Assembly: GCA_009760855.2 (NCBI GenBank) | Contig: WPIO01000230.1 | Span: 180,928-244,927 of the forward strand | DNA: 64,000 nucleotides | Source of the DNA: Cristatella mucedo | Taxonomy: Eukaryota; Bryozoa; Phylactolaemata; Cristatellidae | Direction: 5' to 3' | Notes under the pieces: generated by a model | Database searches by the model: none | What the model was told of the DNA's origin: nothing | The model's input: only the letters and a program-made list of their open reading frames with translations | Shown here: positions 33,346-44,747 of the stretch, in pieces | How the letters are laid out: the number at the start of each line of letters is the position of its first letter | Position numbering within the stretch: the first letter of the stretch is position 1 | Program-made: the position numbers and the translations under genes

Positions 33346-33610
33346 TTCGAGATAATAGCCGCCGGCGTAGCTAAGGCAGCCGAGCGTGGGAGACCGAGCA
33401 GCCCGAAGCGATAAGCGTTTAGATATACATAGGCATGTAGTTTCTTACGCGCTACGGTCAAATAACAATAGGAACAACTTTAAACAGGTCTTAGCCGTAC
33501 CGTCACCGTATACGATGTTTGTAAGAACTTCGGTTTTCGGAAGAAATCTGAAACGAACACGAACACACGTTAGCGCGCTCTGTATCAGGAGGCGAGACAT
33601 ATGCCAGTGC

Positions 33611-33766
<156 letters not shown>

Positions 33767-33870
33767 CACTACACTTTTGCCTCTTTATTAATGGGGCTAA
33801 TATTAATTTGCATCATATTCTATGCAAACAACTTAGCCACCCTGTTAATCTACAAGTGACTAACTATTGA

Positions 33871-35930
33871 CCTCCGAAATAAGGAGGTAGGTCCACAAAA
33901 AATGGTCAATTTATTTGAAATTCGCGTATTAAAGATAAACTAGTTATAAATGCAAGCTCAAATTTTGGTGGTTGTAAGATGACTGGAACATGGTCAATAA
34001 AATTATTATGTAAGACCTATCTAAACCGGAAGTCGTACATCGAGCTCAACAAAATAATTTTGTTTGAAAAATAACTGAGCCGGAACTGCGGTTTTCTGGT
34101 GAACTCTGCGAATATAAGCTATTCTGCCCTAAACGGACCCTTAAAAAATAACTGGGAAATGATAAAACGTAAAGAATTTCCGGAAATGACACGCCCCTCG
34201 AGATCACACGTCCGACTGGTAGTAGAACAAGATGATAAAAGAGTAAATCCCCTATCGACAGGGTGTCTAGTCCAGCCTCTGCTTCGCCCATAGCAACCGG
34301 CGGTAAACGGCATTCCAAGGCCCACTCCTTATGTACTTGGCAGAAACCTGCTAACATTGGTATGTTTACAGCAGATCACAAACCGGAAGTGACTGTCGTT
34401 CGGCCAGTAGACGAACATTAGGGATAATGTATTGAGAATTTACTGCTGCCGGGGCCACCGTAACTAAGGAGTCCATTATCACGGCACCGCATGAATCCTG
34501 GGACAGCTGATCCAGTTCCTGTAGCCGCCATAACGCACGAGGCGACGGCCGAGAGTAGTCCTTTGTTCGGCAGCCGGTCAGCGTGGTGACTTGGATGGAA
34601 CTGGTGACTTGGATGGAACTGGTGACTTGGATGGAACTAGTACGTCGTTTAATGGAAGGCAGTCTGAAAAGGTTGATTCATTTCTATTCAAGGAAATTTA
34701 GGTGATTTCAAGTTCTCATTTATGTCGTTACTAGTTAGATATTTGTATTGGCGAATGCCGGTGAGCCGCCCGGCTGTACCCTGGATTGCTGGCCTGCCGT
34801 ATGAGACCTATCGCGGATATGATCTGCTTAGGCTGTATAAGGTTCTTGTTAGGTTGACCTATTCCTAAGATCCATAATAATCTATTTATTGAATTGTTCG
34901 TGTGATTATAGCGTTTCCTAGTGCTGCCTCTTGGTTATACCTTGGAGTTCTCAAGTTTATCTGCATACGACAGTCCAATGCCTGCTGTCATTTATGTCAT
35001 ATCTCCTAAAATGATGATCCGATATCCTTAAAACTTTGGAATGTATGATTGATTGTAGTTACAGAATCATTCCAGCCTTCTCGCATGCTTATTGGACCTC
35101 AGTAGATTGACTTGTTTTGGTCAAAACTGGCTGTGTTGGTCATGCTAAGCCTTTGTCATCCTTTCACTCACATGGCGAAAAAATGTCACAGGTAGGCTAC
35201 TTGTGACCCAATCAACGTGAAATTCGAAGTACATGCTCCTAAGTATGTGTTTCAATGTTGTATGGCGACAAATATAGTAACACTTGTTATTCCATGTCAC
35301 CTACATGCTTTGGCACCTTAAAGTTGGCTTCTCTGAGTGCTGTCACAGCAATGTACCTGGTAAATTCTACAACTTGGTTGATACTGAGCCGATCTATGTG
35401 AAACTTGGAATATAGGTGGAGCTCACCTGCCTCTAAACTCACCCCCTCCACATGTATGCATGATGGGTGTGTATGCATATAATGTGCCTGTGACAAAGTG
35501 TCCGTGGGTGTGTTCGTGATGTCAACAGTTTAAGATGTCAAATTTTGTTTTAAAGTTTTTTGTGGGTGGTGAGTTTCCAGTCGATTGTCTTGCATTTTTT
35601 AAGTGGTTTGCCATATTTCTACAATTACGTTTTAATCCTCGAAAAAATTTGGAACTGATTTAACCAGCAGTGCTATACGTGACCTTGGACTTTTAAAGGT
35701 CATAAGGTCAAAACCAGCTATTATACATCAAACGATAGGTAATGCTATTAGTGTTCTTCATGCCAATTTTCATGCCAATCAGTTTACTGGTCTTCGTACA
35801 ATATTTTATAAACATGCTTTTGGAGGGACAATTCCCCCTATTGGCGGCCATTTTGGGGGATAACTCCCAATACTGCCGGACTTACCCCCCCCCCCCCGCC
35901 TATGTAGGGGGCTAAAGTTGCCCTGCAAAA
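33871..35930. other. About 2 kb unassigned, absent from the inverted copy
   Basis: In the inverted duplicate at 60.9-61.06 kb the flanking pieces lie only about 100-200 bp apart, so most of this 2 kb is an insertion here or a deletion there. It contains a three-copy 18-bp repeat at 34585-34638 and a C-run at 35887-35896. No coding or element signature is recognised. Confidence 0.5.
34585..34638. repeat. Three exact copies of an 18-bp unit
   Basis: GGTGACTTGGATGGAACT occurs three times head to tail without a mismatch. Confidence 0.95.
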
Positions 35931-35959
35931 TCTGAATGTGAGGTGACATACAAATATTT

Positions 35960-36200
35960 TGTATTCAATACCAAGGTCTCAATCCACCTCTGAAGTATGG
36001 AGTACCTCAGGGCTCTATGCTTGGCCAACTTCTTGTCATGATGTATTCTCTCCCTCTTGCCGATGTAATTGACAAGCACAATTTAGGCTATCACTTCTAT
36101 GCAGATGACACTCACTTGTACTTTGTTTTGATCCCTCCCTATGATTCTGCTATTCAAACTACCTGTTACTTATCATTTTCAAAATCTATAGCATCAATAG
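35960..36200 (+). mobile_element. CR1-B LINE RT fragment
   Basis: Encodes LKYGVPQGSML, YSLPLADVIDKHNLGYHF and the catalytic YADDTHLYFV. The closest relative in the window is the minus-strand copy at 60860-59945, which shares 5' flank with it (AATACCAAGGTCTCAATCC). It is cut at about 36200 by the following repeat. Confidence 0.85.
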
Positions 36201-36215
36201 GATCCCAAACAGTAC

Positions 36216-37710
36216 AGGAGGAGCACATACTCTGAAGTAGCTCCGTGGGCAGCATGCTGAAATATTTCGGATACGATATCGAATGAGGAATCGCTAGTAA
36301 TCAAAGCGCGACACGCCTTATCCCGACAGCAAGAAGTACATACCTTACACCACCTTTGATTTCCTAGAGCTCTCCTGCACTGCGTCAACGTCGCATCACC
36401 TAGAGAGCGATACTACCGTCGGTGCAGTCTGGGAATCCCCAGGATAACGTCCACTTGTCGGTCAAGGACGTTCGTTAGTAGGCTCGCTTGGTGGGCGAAC
36501 GGTGATGACGTGCTCCGTAGCTGTGAAAATCGTGCATCGTGTTAAAAATTTAGAAATTAGCACTCGAATGGAGTTTTACGGTAAGCGAAATTCGTGGTCT
36601 TAACAAATATAGGCATCGTCTATCTAGAATAGCGTCGCGCCGCCACCGCTCGCTAAAACCCCCTGTGGGCCTGGCCGTGCTCGTACAATTTCCGAAACAA
36701 AAAATCTTACAATATCACACCGCTACGAACGGCCAACGGACGCGCTGAGTACCACCTCATTAGGCGCTGCAGTATGACAGTATCAGCTGACTAAGCTGGA
36801 TTAAATTGCAATGGGTCAGCTGCTTGCCGCGTGACCCAGTAGTACTGCAGCGACCAACTTTCTGCTTGTCCACCAGACTGTAAGGAAGCTATCCACTCTC
36901 TTTCTCCCTCTCTTTCGTCTTACTCTCTTATCCACCGACGCTTCGGAGAGCTGCTAACGCGACAGCTACTACCGCTAGATCCGTACGTAAGCGCTTTAAT
37001 TACTAGCGATTAATTAATTTGTCGCTACAGCAAGTAATCCACACCATATAATACATACAGTAATACATGCCAGTATAGGACCTGCAGGGCAAAAACATTA
37101 CCTGTGACTTCCTAGAGCTCTACTGCCGCATTACCTACAGCTCCAAAGGGAATTTCCATAATGCAACCGCTTACCAGCCGAGGACGTCCAATGGAGCTCT
37201 AATCAAAGACGCTCTAATGTTAGTCATGAATCGGACGTGATGGCTCGCAGTGGAGACAGTCTTCTTAATGAAACTTAAACCCGCTCTCTCGCTAATTTCT
37301 CTTCTCTCCACGCGTTCCGGAGCTGCTTCCACGACCGCGTCATCCGTATTTACGCTCGCTCCCAAGCGTTTTCATGCGTACGATACGAGACAGCCGTCTT
37401 CGTCGGTGCAACAACTCACTTGTGGAGGCGACAGTCATCTCCGTGGCGCCACCGTCGAGCGCACGAGCACCTCCACCTATAAATAGAGACTGCTGCCTAA
37501 ACAGCGACTAACCTAAGCTGAAGTTTATACGGCGAATCTTGCTTCCTACATGCTTCTTGTAAAATTTTGTCGTACGCTGTTCCTTTCACTTTTCACGACC
37601 AGTCTTCGGTCGAGTCTCGCTTCCTATTCGCTCCGCCCCGCCCCCTAGTGTTCTTGGGAAAATGGCTGTTAGGTGTGTAGGTAATGGAACTCGGTGATGT
37701 ACCTCTCGGT
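36216..37710 (+). mobile_element. 1.49-kb TATA-bearing dispersed repeat, uninterrupted copy
   Basis: The whole block recurs in reverse at 44748-45106 plus 49821-50955, where an LTR element splits it. No long reading frame. Close to its right end is a clear TATA element (CCTATAAATAGAGACTG at 37478) with G/C-rich sequence upstream and about 230 bp downstream, conserved in both copies. Internal direct repeats (CCTAGAGCTCTCCTGC at 36363, CCTAGAGCTCTACTGC at 37110) bracket the middle. It could be a solo LTR, a non-autonomous element or a duplicated promoter. Terminal TG/CA or inverted repeats were not convincing. Confidence 0.7.
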
Positions 37711-38265
37711 CAATTCTAAGCTTCCACAATTGCTTTTATCACCCACCGCGTCCTACCTGGTTCTTGTTTCACGAACCTTGGTTCTTGTACCGCTAGGCAC
37801 GTGCGTCTCCACATTTGCTTGAGCATGCTGGCGTTAGCGAGATACTTGTATGCTTTTGCATGGTTGATCGGTTAGCGCCACTAACTAGCCCTTGGCTATA
37901 TATCATCCACCGCGTCATATCTGGTTCTTGTTCCACGAACTTTGGTTTACATTACATAATCATTATTCATATTTATTATCCACCGGCCAAATGTAAAGCT
38001 CATGGAGAGAGATTTAGTCATCTTGGATGTTATAAAATGATTTATAATTATTCTTATTATTGTTATACTTTCCGTATTTTGATAATTGTTATTATAAGGC
38101 ACTTGATAAAGCGCCCTCAGAGAACTCACACTCTTTCTAGGCACTTTACATTTGCTGCAAAGGGAAACAACGGTCGAATGGTGAGTGGTATCATGCTTGA
38201 TAAACAACACGAATGACATGTTCATGGATGACACGCACAGGGTCAGCATGCAAGTGTGGTTAGTT
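37711..38265. mobile_element. Two facing LINE 3' tails
   Basis: A plus-strand tail (CAAATGTAAAGCTCATGGAG) ends in ATT repeats near 38070. A minus-strand CR1-A tail starts at about 38095 (CACTTGATAAAGCGCCCTCA) and runs to about 38265. They meet tail to tail over the A/T tract. The first 240 bp (37711-37950) are unassigned. Confidence 0.7.
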
Positions 38266-38989
38266 TTTTAATGCGTTCGAAAACCACCCTTTTTCCAAAA
38301 GTTTGGGGTCAGATAACGGAGAGGGACCTTATACGTGGGAATTTACTTGTTTTTGCTTTAATATTTCGCTAAACAGCGTACTTTCTTTTATTGCCACCCA
38401 CCAAAGAATAACTGGTCCCCAAATGTTTTCGGTAGGCTTGTTAATCAAGAAGTGCAGCGTTTCGAATGCAATGGACGGAACGCAAGATGACGCAGTCTAT
38501 GAAGACAGTGACGACAACAGTGAATACAACGGAGCTTCCATCAATTATCAAGCCTGACATATGAACGACTAAGACAGAAAGCGTGTCGTCGCCATTTCTG
38601 ATACAGAGAACCGTCATAGTGACAGGAGTGATTATTATGAGTCTTGATAGTGTTCAGTTCATTTAGTTATTGAATGACAATGATTTTTCCGAAAAAATCG
38701 GGGGAGGGGCTTAGATGTCTGCGGGGGAAGACTAACACTCGGTAAAAATACGTTATTATTATTATTCGGCGTTATTAATCTTATTTATTTGGGAGTCCTT
38801 TTTATTCTAGAAACTCCTCGTCCCAGTTATACCGGCGCGTAGGCACACTTGGTTCGAGCGCCGGATAGAGCGGCATTTCGATTCGTCTTACCTTTTAGCA
38901 CAGCTGCATGCTCGACACATCTGGAACCCGAGCTATACTACTGGCAGATACGAAACACAGCACCCAACGCACTGTTTGAGTCGCTGCGA
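38266..38989. other. Unassigned sequence
   Basis: One plus-strand frame (38303-38557) ends in an acidic DSDDNSEYNGAS stretch but has no recognisable domain, splice context or start context. ATT repeats lie at 38755-38765. Confidence 0.4.
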
Positions 38990-39535
38990 TGCGTCTTTCG
39001 TGTACACGTACCTGCGTACACTATGCCTGCTGCTCGCAGATGTTACCACCAATCATTCGGGAAAGCTTTCTATACGTCATCTATAAAGTGCCTAGAAAGA
39101 GATTCAGTTCACTGAGGGCACAATGCGAAGGTATTTTTAATACCAGAGAGAACTCCGAAACGGACTGGTCACGGTGCGCTTACGGGGAACGCTGGAGATG
39201 AAAACTACCCCACGTCGTCCACGAAGTGCAGGACTGTATGAGAGGCACCTCTAGGCTTCAGTAATGGCAACGGCAGTAGTTACAACGATAAGAACGATAC
39301 GATAAGAGAATGAACGATAAGAAGAATGTACAGCGCCCTCCAATAATTTCATATTTCACAGTGCACTATACACGTGCTATACGGGAAGTGTGTTTATTAG
39401 GTTGTCTGCATCTCCGTCTGTAACTATACAATGCTGCAAAGACTAAGTGGGTGTTACTCAGCAGAGTCTTCAATGGCCCAATCTCAGCCTAAGTATCTTT
39501 TAATACGCACACGGTTGCTAACAGACTTTATAATA
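38990..39535 (+). repeat. LINE-tail relic and spacer shared with 2 kb and 43 kb
   Basis: 38990-39120 resembles the tail relic at 63780-63880 (GTTACCACCAATCATTCGG). From 39130 to 39535 the sequence matches the spacer at 1860-2230 and 42785-43159, continuing across GTGTTACTCAG into AGTATCTTTTAATACGCACA. It lacks the LINE insertions present in the other two copies and so shows the original order there. Confidence 0.7.
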
Positions 39536-40010
39536 ATAATAATACACTTGAAAAAGCGCCCTCAGAGAACTAGATATCTTTCCAGGCGATTTTTCATTTA
39601 CTGGAAAGGAAACACGATCGAATGGCAAGCTCGATAAACAGCAAGAAAATTTGGTTTGAAAACAGGGTTAGGAGTGACACGACAAACGAGGAGCCAAAGA
39701 GAATGAAGGGACCTAAACGTGAGCTACAAAAAAGTCGAAGCGTTCCTTGACTGGTAGCCAGTGCAGATAGGAGAGAAGTGGTCTGACGTGGCAACTGTGA
39801 TGCTCACGACAGACAAGCCTAGCTGCAGAGTTTGGCGCCCAGATGTAAGGGCCTGATTGCACAGGCTGGTAAGCCTGCAAGCACTGAGTTACAAAAGTCA
39901 AGACGAGATGTCACAAATGCCTGGACCAACTTTGATGTGTTATCCCTGTCTGAACAAGACCGAATTTTAGCAATGTTATGTAGCTGAAAGTAGGCAGACT
40001 TGACTCGTGT
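39536..40010 (-). mobile_element. CR1-A 3' copy with internal deletion
   Basis: The reverse complement shows the hairpin at 39555, then a jump from the 3' UTR into RT C-terminal codons (LHWLPVKERFDF at about 39750; TQCLQAYQPVQ). Most of the last 300 bp of the ORF is missing. Inactive. Confidence 0.75.
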
Positions 40011-40039
40011 ATCTCACGAAACAAAGAGAAAATAAATAA

Positions 40040-40200
40040 ATAAATCCTAGCTGCTTAAGCAGCCTCTATTTGTATAGCGACAGAAGAGCCTTTACAGCTA
40101 TCGCCAGCGCTTGCAGTGGCGATAAAGGATCGCCCACTACAGGAATCGAACCCACGACCTCGGGACCTTGGTCATGAAAGCAACCGCCTTAAATACAAGC
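40040..40200 (-). mobile_element. Second tRNA-derived SINE family
   Basis: The reverse complement carries an intact B box GGTTCGATTCC (about 40145) with GAGGTCGTG before it, a weak A box (TTAAGGCGGTTGC) and a body ending TATACAAATAGAGGCTGC, then a (TTTA)n end. The tail differs from the other SINEs in this window. Confidence 0.7.
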
Positions 40201-40204
40201 ATAG

Positions 40205-40500
40205 CTGAGACAGCAAGGGTTGTTCAGGTAGTAGGTAGCATGGAAGCTGCAGATCAGGACGGCTGGATAGGATATAGCTCGGTTGACAGCAGATGAGTAG
40301 ATTTCGTTACGTTGAAATTTCGGAAGTAAATTCAGCTGTCAGTAAACCTGCAGAGGAAAAACGCTTTGTCACCAACGGTATTTAAGCGTACAAATGGAAC
40401 AGCTCACTTATTTTTTATACAGGACCTGACGGCACGAGGAGGCTTAAAGTGATGCAGCAGTTCAGCTTGGTTTGAAGAATCTAAGCCACGGCGGGCGTTT
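40205..40500 (-). mobile_element. CR1-C fragment
   Basis: Related to 12370-12620 throughout (ACAGGACCTGACGGCACGAG against ACAGGACCTGAGGGCGCAAA), i.e. the RT C-terminus. Several frameshifts. Confidence 0.65.
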
Positions 40501-41579
40501 CCTGTCGGTCTGCGAAAGAATTAGGCCCTGCATATGTTTATGAACCCGGAGCCATTGAATCTCCTTCAGAAAAGGAGGCTTATGGCCGAACCTCTTGAGA
40601 TTTGTCTGCTAGCCGTGCTGTCGCCGTCATCACCAGCTATTGAGGCTTACGGGATTTTTCAGTGTCCCAACAAAAACGGAATCGTATTAGTCAAGCTTTT
40701 GACAGATCTAGGTAGCTAGTTTTATTAGTAGAACGCCAGGTTAATAGGAATGCCCTAATCTTACTGAAGATATGATGCGATGGCTCGCTGTGTGGAGACA
40801 GTGTTTTTAAAATTTTTAATATTTGTAATGAAATTTTTAAAACTTATCCAGGAATCCAGAAGACATCTAAACTCCAAACGCACTGTAAAGGAAGCCCAAC
40901 ACCATCGCTGATTAGAAGAGCAGTGTCCCTTAGGCCAGCCATGTGCTTGGTGTCATCCGATGAGTTAGGTTTAACGGTCATGTACCCAAAGAAAATTGGC
41001 TGACATCCAATGTCTACAAGGCAAGTCATCGAATGTCTAAAAGGCAAGCATTAGCTTAGCAGCCTCGACAGCAGATTCAAATGGTTTAAATGGCAATTAG
41101 TTTTTACGTTTAGTCACACCATGCAAAGTGTCGGCATGCATCAGCACAAAACGGACTATTCATTCGGACTCAGCAAAGGCCGCGAGGAAAGGATGCGTAT
41201 TAGCTTCGTTCTAAACGTTGTCATGTCAGGAGATGGCGTAACATCAGTCGTAACTGTTTGCAACTCGTAGAAGGTAGAACCAGTATTCAAGTACACTGAG
41301 CGAGTGCACTAATTTTGGACAGGAGAAAAGTTTCTATCAGAATTATGAGCTTCGATATATTATTCCTAGCAAGAGCAAGATTTTACTGCCTGTCAAGCTG
41401 ACGGGATACAAATGAAATGAAAACCGACAGTGAACACAGAGATGTAGTTATTTTACGGTAGCCACCTGTGACTACCAAGAATCATCCATGCCAGCGAGTA
41501 GTCAGACGAATCGGAGTTGCCAATGCTAGGTAAGTCCTAACGAGCCTGTATCCCAGTGACCCACGCCACCACCAAGTTA
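40501..41579. other. Unassigned sequence
   Basis: No repeat family, exon or RNA gene recognised, apart from a short match to the 5020-5060 region (GTGACTACCAAGAATCATCC) near 41465. Confidence 0.4.
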
Positions 41580-42720
41580 CAATTTCCAACCAAGTGGATT
41601 GCTGCAGAATGGCCGAGGCAGCAACAGTGAAGCTATACAAGTACACAGTAACCGAAGAGTATAGCAACGTGCAATCACTATTAGAGCTTAAAGTGTACGT
41701 ATTCTGGTCGTTTTTCGGCGGGTTGCAGTACATTGACGTACTGGCCCTGGCAGTTGCAGTCGATTGCAGTGGATTGCTGCAGAATGGCCGAGGCAATTTC
41801 AAGTGAAGTTATGCAAGTACACAATAACCGAAGAGTAGAGCAGCGTGCAATCAAAATTAGAGCTTCTAGTGTACGCTTTCTGGTCGCTATGTAGCAGATT
41901 GCGGCGGCTTTCGGCAGATTGAGATGGATTTCTGTATGGGACCGAGTCGTTGCAGTTAATTGCAACTCATTGCACGAGAACACGTGTGTACAATGGAGCG
42001 AAATTTCGTGGATGCACTTTGAACTGAATATAGTTCTATATGCAATGTCAATTAGAGCTTCGAGATGGCGATTTGAGGATGATTTGCAGTGGAATAGACT
42101 GGATTGCAGTAGCTTTCCAGGTCATTGCAGGCGCTTGCGGCCCATTGCCACAGTTCAAGGTTGCACAATTTTTTTATTTTACGTGGTTGTGCACAATGCA
42201 TGGAGCAATTTAATATGTAATAAAAACTGGAGCTCGGCAAAATGTATTTCGATTTTTTATGCTGTGGATTGAAGTGGATTGCAGTATTGGCACGGGCTAC
42301 TGCAGAAGATTGAAGCCCATTGCACGAGAACGGCCGTGCCAATGCAAGTGAAAATTCTTTTAATGCAACTCTAGCCGAGTGTGCTGTCATTTGCAATCAA
42401 TAAAAGGAGCTTTTCGATCAGGATTTCTTTCGTTGCATGGTGGAATGCAGTGCATTGCGGTATTGGCCACTGCAATCTTATTTCAGCGGAAGAATCGTGG
42501 GAACGAGAGCAGAATCGCCCGAAAATTTCTGGGTACATTGTGCGTGTAGCGTAGTTTGATATTCAAGACTTTTTGGAGCTGTTCGCGGCAGATTTGGGGT
42601 GGATTTGATGAGAACTAGAATGGATTGCAGTACAGTCGTCCGGTACCAAAGCTCATTTGCATATGTGCCCGTGGGCCCAGCGAAATGAAATTTTGTGGTA
42701 AGATCTATTTGAACGTGTAC
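41580..42720. repeat. Second satellite array, monomer about 175-190 bp
   Basis: The motif GTGGATTGCTGCAGAATGGC recurs at 41594 and 41769, and related ATTGCAGT/CATTGCACGAGAAC phrases recur near 41960, 42120, 42310 and 42440. The first 240 bp match 1640-1820 closely, tying this array to the one at the start of the window. Confidence 0.75.
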
Positions 42721-42784
42721 TACAATATCAGCTCAAAATATAAGCTCGGCAACGCTTACGTCTGGTCGTTGCTAATTTGAGTGG

Positions 42785-43159
42785 ATTGCGATAATTCGTC
42801 GAACCCTGTTATTATTACTAGAGAGAACTTCGAAGCCTCAAGGTTCGTCAGCAACTGAACACGGTTCGCTTACGGAAAATGTTGGCCATGAAATCCAGCC
42901 TAGGTCGTCTACGATCTGCAGGATTGTAAAAGGGGCAACTCTAGGCTCCAGTAGGGGCAACAATAGTAATTACAACGATTAAGACGATACGAACGATATC
43001 TCAAGATAACGAATAATAAGAAGATTGTGCAGCGCCAATAATTTCATCTTTCACAGAGCACTCTACATGTGCAATATGGGAAGCATGTTTATTAGGTTCA
43101 TGTCTGCATCTCCGTCTGAAACTCCACAACGCTGGAAAGAGTAAGAGGATGTTACTCGC
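42785..43159. repeat. Spacer of the duplicated satellite/RING block
   Basis: Second copy of the 1860-2230 spacer (GTCGAACCCTGTTATTATTA, AATCCAGCCTAGGTCGTC). It ends GTTACTC at 43153-43159, where a LINE is inserted. Confidence 0.8.
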
Positions 43160-43850
43160 AACTCGCTGCTTAGTGGCCTACCAGCATGTGCGATAAGGCG
43201 ATTGCAGCTGGTGCACAACTCCGAAGCTAGGCTTGTCTGTCGTGAGCGTCGCAGTTGCCACATTACTCCACTTCTCGCCGACCTGCACTGGCTACCAGTC
43301 AAGCAACGGATTGACTTCAAGGTTTTGTCGCTCACTTTTAGGTCCCTTCATTTTTTGGCTCCAGCCTATCTAGCTCTCAGATATACTTCCCCATCAGGCC
43401 AAGCATCGTACCACCTGCTTTTCGGAATCCAACAGTCTAGGAAGACCTCGCACACACCTCAAATCCTTTGGAGACCGTGCATTTAGTTCGTATGCTCCCA
43501 AAGCCTGGAACTCCCTCCCGACTTGCGTCAGAACATCCCCTGATCTGACCACATTTAACAGGAACCTAAAAACACACCTATTTAGGACAGCATTTAGTGG
43601 GTCCCAGTGATTCGTCCTTCATGTGCTTATGTGAGCTGACACTGTGCATGCTGTCACTAACCACATTTGCATGCTGACCCTGTGCACGTCACCCCTAACC
43701 ATGTTATTCATGTTGTTTATCAAGCATGATATTACTCACCATTCAATTGCATTTCCCTTTGCAGCAAATGTAAAGTGCTTAAGAAGAGATTGAATTCTCT
43801 GAGGGCGCTTTATCAAGTGCATTATTATTAGGATTATTATTATTACTCAG
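43160..43850 (+). mobile_element. CR1-A 3' copy with target-site duplication
   Basis: It begins at codons NSLLSGLPACAIRRLQLV, continues through LHWLPVKQRIDFKVLSL and ends with the hairpin and ATT tail at about 43845. TTACTC occurs directly before it (43154-43159) and directly after the ATT tail (about 43845-43850), where the spacer resumes AGAAGAATTTT. It is 5'-truncated with an in-frame disruption at about 43430. Confidence 0.9.
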
Positions 43851-43924
43851 AAGAATTTTTTAAAGCCCAATCCCTGCCCTAGTATCTTTTAATGCACACT
43901 CAGTTGCCAATAGACTTTATAATA

Positions 43925-44060
43925 ACAATAAAATTAATAACATTTGATAAAGCAACCTCAGAGAACCCAATCTCTTTCTTGGCGCTTTACGGTTGCTGCA
44001 AAGGAAACACGATAGAATGGTTAATAATAGTATGCTCAATAAATAACGAGAATTTCTATC
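43925..44060 (-). mobile_element. CR1-A 3' tail, duplicate of the 4.8-kb fragment
   Basis: Same fragment and same flanks as 4785-4930, carried along by the segmental duplication. Most of the hairpin is kept. Confidence 0.75.
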
Positions 44061-44389
44061 AGAATTATGAGGTTCAATTTATTATTACTACCAAAAGCAA
44101 GATTTTACAATCTGTGAAGCAGCCACTGATGACCTGAAAACAGAAATTCAGACAGAGCAGGACCTCCAAGTGACTACAAAGGGCCATCCATGCCAGCGAA
44201 GACGAATCAGCATAATCAATGTAAGTCATAGTCAAAGTAAGCCTAAGCAAGCCTATATCCCAGCAGCCTACACGATTACCAACTTACATTTTGAAACCAA
44301 CTAGAGCTGCATATATAGCCAGACAAAAGCTTGCCCACTTTCCCCGACCTTTGCTTATTATAAGTTTTCCTCGCAAGAAAGAATTTGAT

Positions 44390-44565
44390 TCGGAATGTCG
44401 ATCTGACAGTTTCACCTATGCTGACTCGGCAGATCGGACACGTGGTCACGGGTTCTGAGCACTTGGCACAGCATGCGAGATGACCGCACGGCAGGAAAAC
44501 GATGCCGACCACCGAGTCCATGCTTATCTTGCATGTGAGCTCCATTTTCAATTGACGATTCTCCT
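44390..44565 (-). pseudogene. Orphan copy of the IAP RING exon
   Basis: The TATTGTAG acceptor and most of the coding sequence match exon 5432-5257 (EENRQLKMELTC, FLPCGHLACCAKC, CPICRVSIG). Two changes matter. The second Cys of the first C-x2-C pair is Ser (C-K-I-S-M-D), removing a zinc ligand. The stop codon has become CGA, so the frame reads on for about 38 more residues. No UBA or BIR exon lies upstream within 20 kb on this strand; an LTR element and satellites do. It is most likely a non-functional exon carried by a genomic duplication, not a retrocopy, because the intron end and 3' flank are included. Confidence 0.88.
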
Positions 44566-44747
44566 CTACAATAATGCAGTACAACACAATACAATAGAGA
44601 GGCTTCTATTATGAAATGTCTGTGACCTATGCCACTCTGAGAGTGAGTGCAAAGCACAAAACGCATAGACAGTTTGTTCTTGCCCAAGAAACTATCGAAG
44701 CCTCAGCAGACCTCATTGAAACTAAGACCACTTTTCTTACAACAGAC

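Noticed and set aside
36216-37710. Helitron or terminal-inverted-repeat transposon
   Set aside because: I found neither TC/CTRR ends with a terminal hairpin nor matching inverted ends; class left open.
38303-38557. Small acidic protein gene
   Set aside because: No motif, homologue, splice or promoter evidence; surrounded by LINE tails.
44390-44565. Processed retrocopy of the IAP transcript
   Set aside because: Intron sequence before the acceptor and genomic 3' flank are both included, so it arose by DNA duplication.
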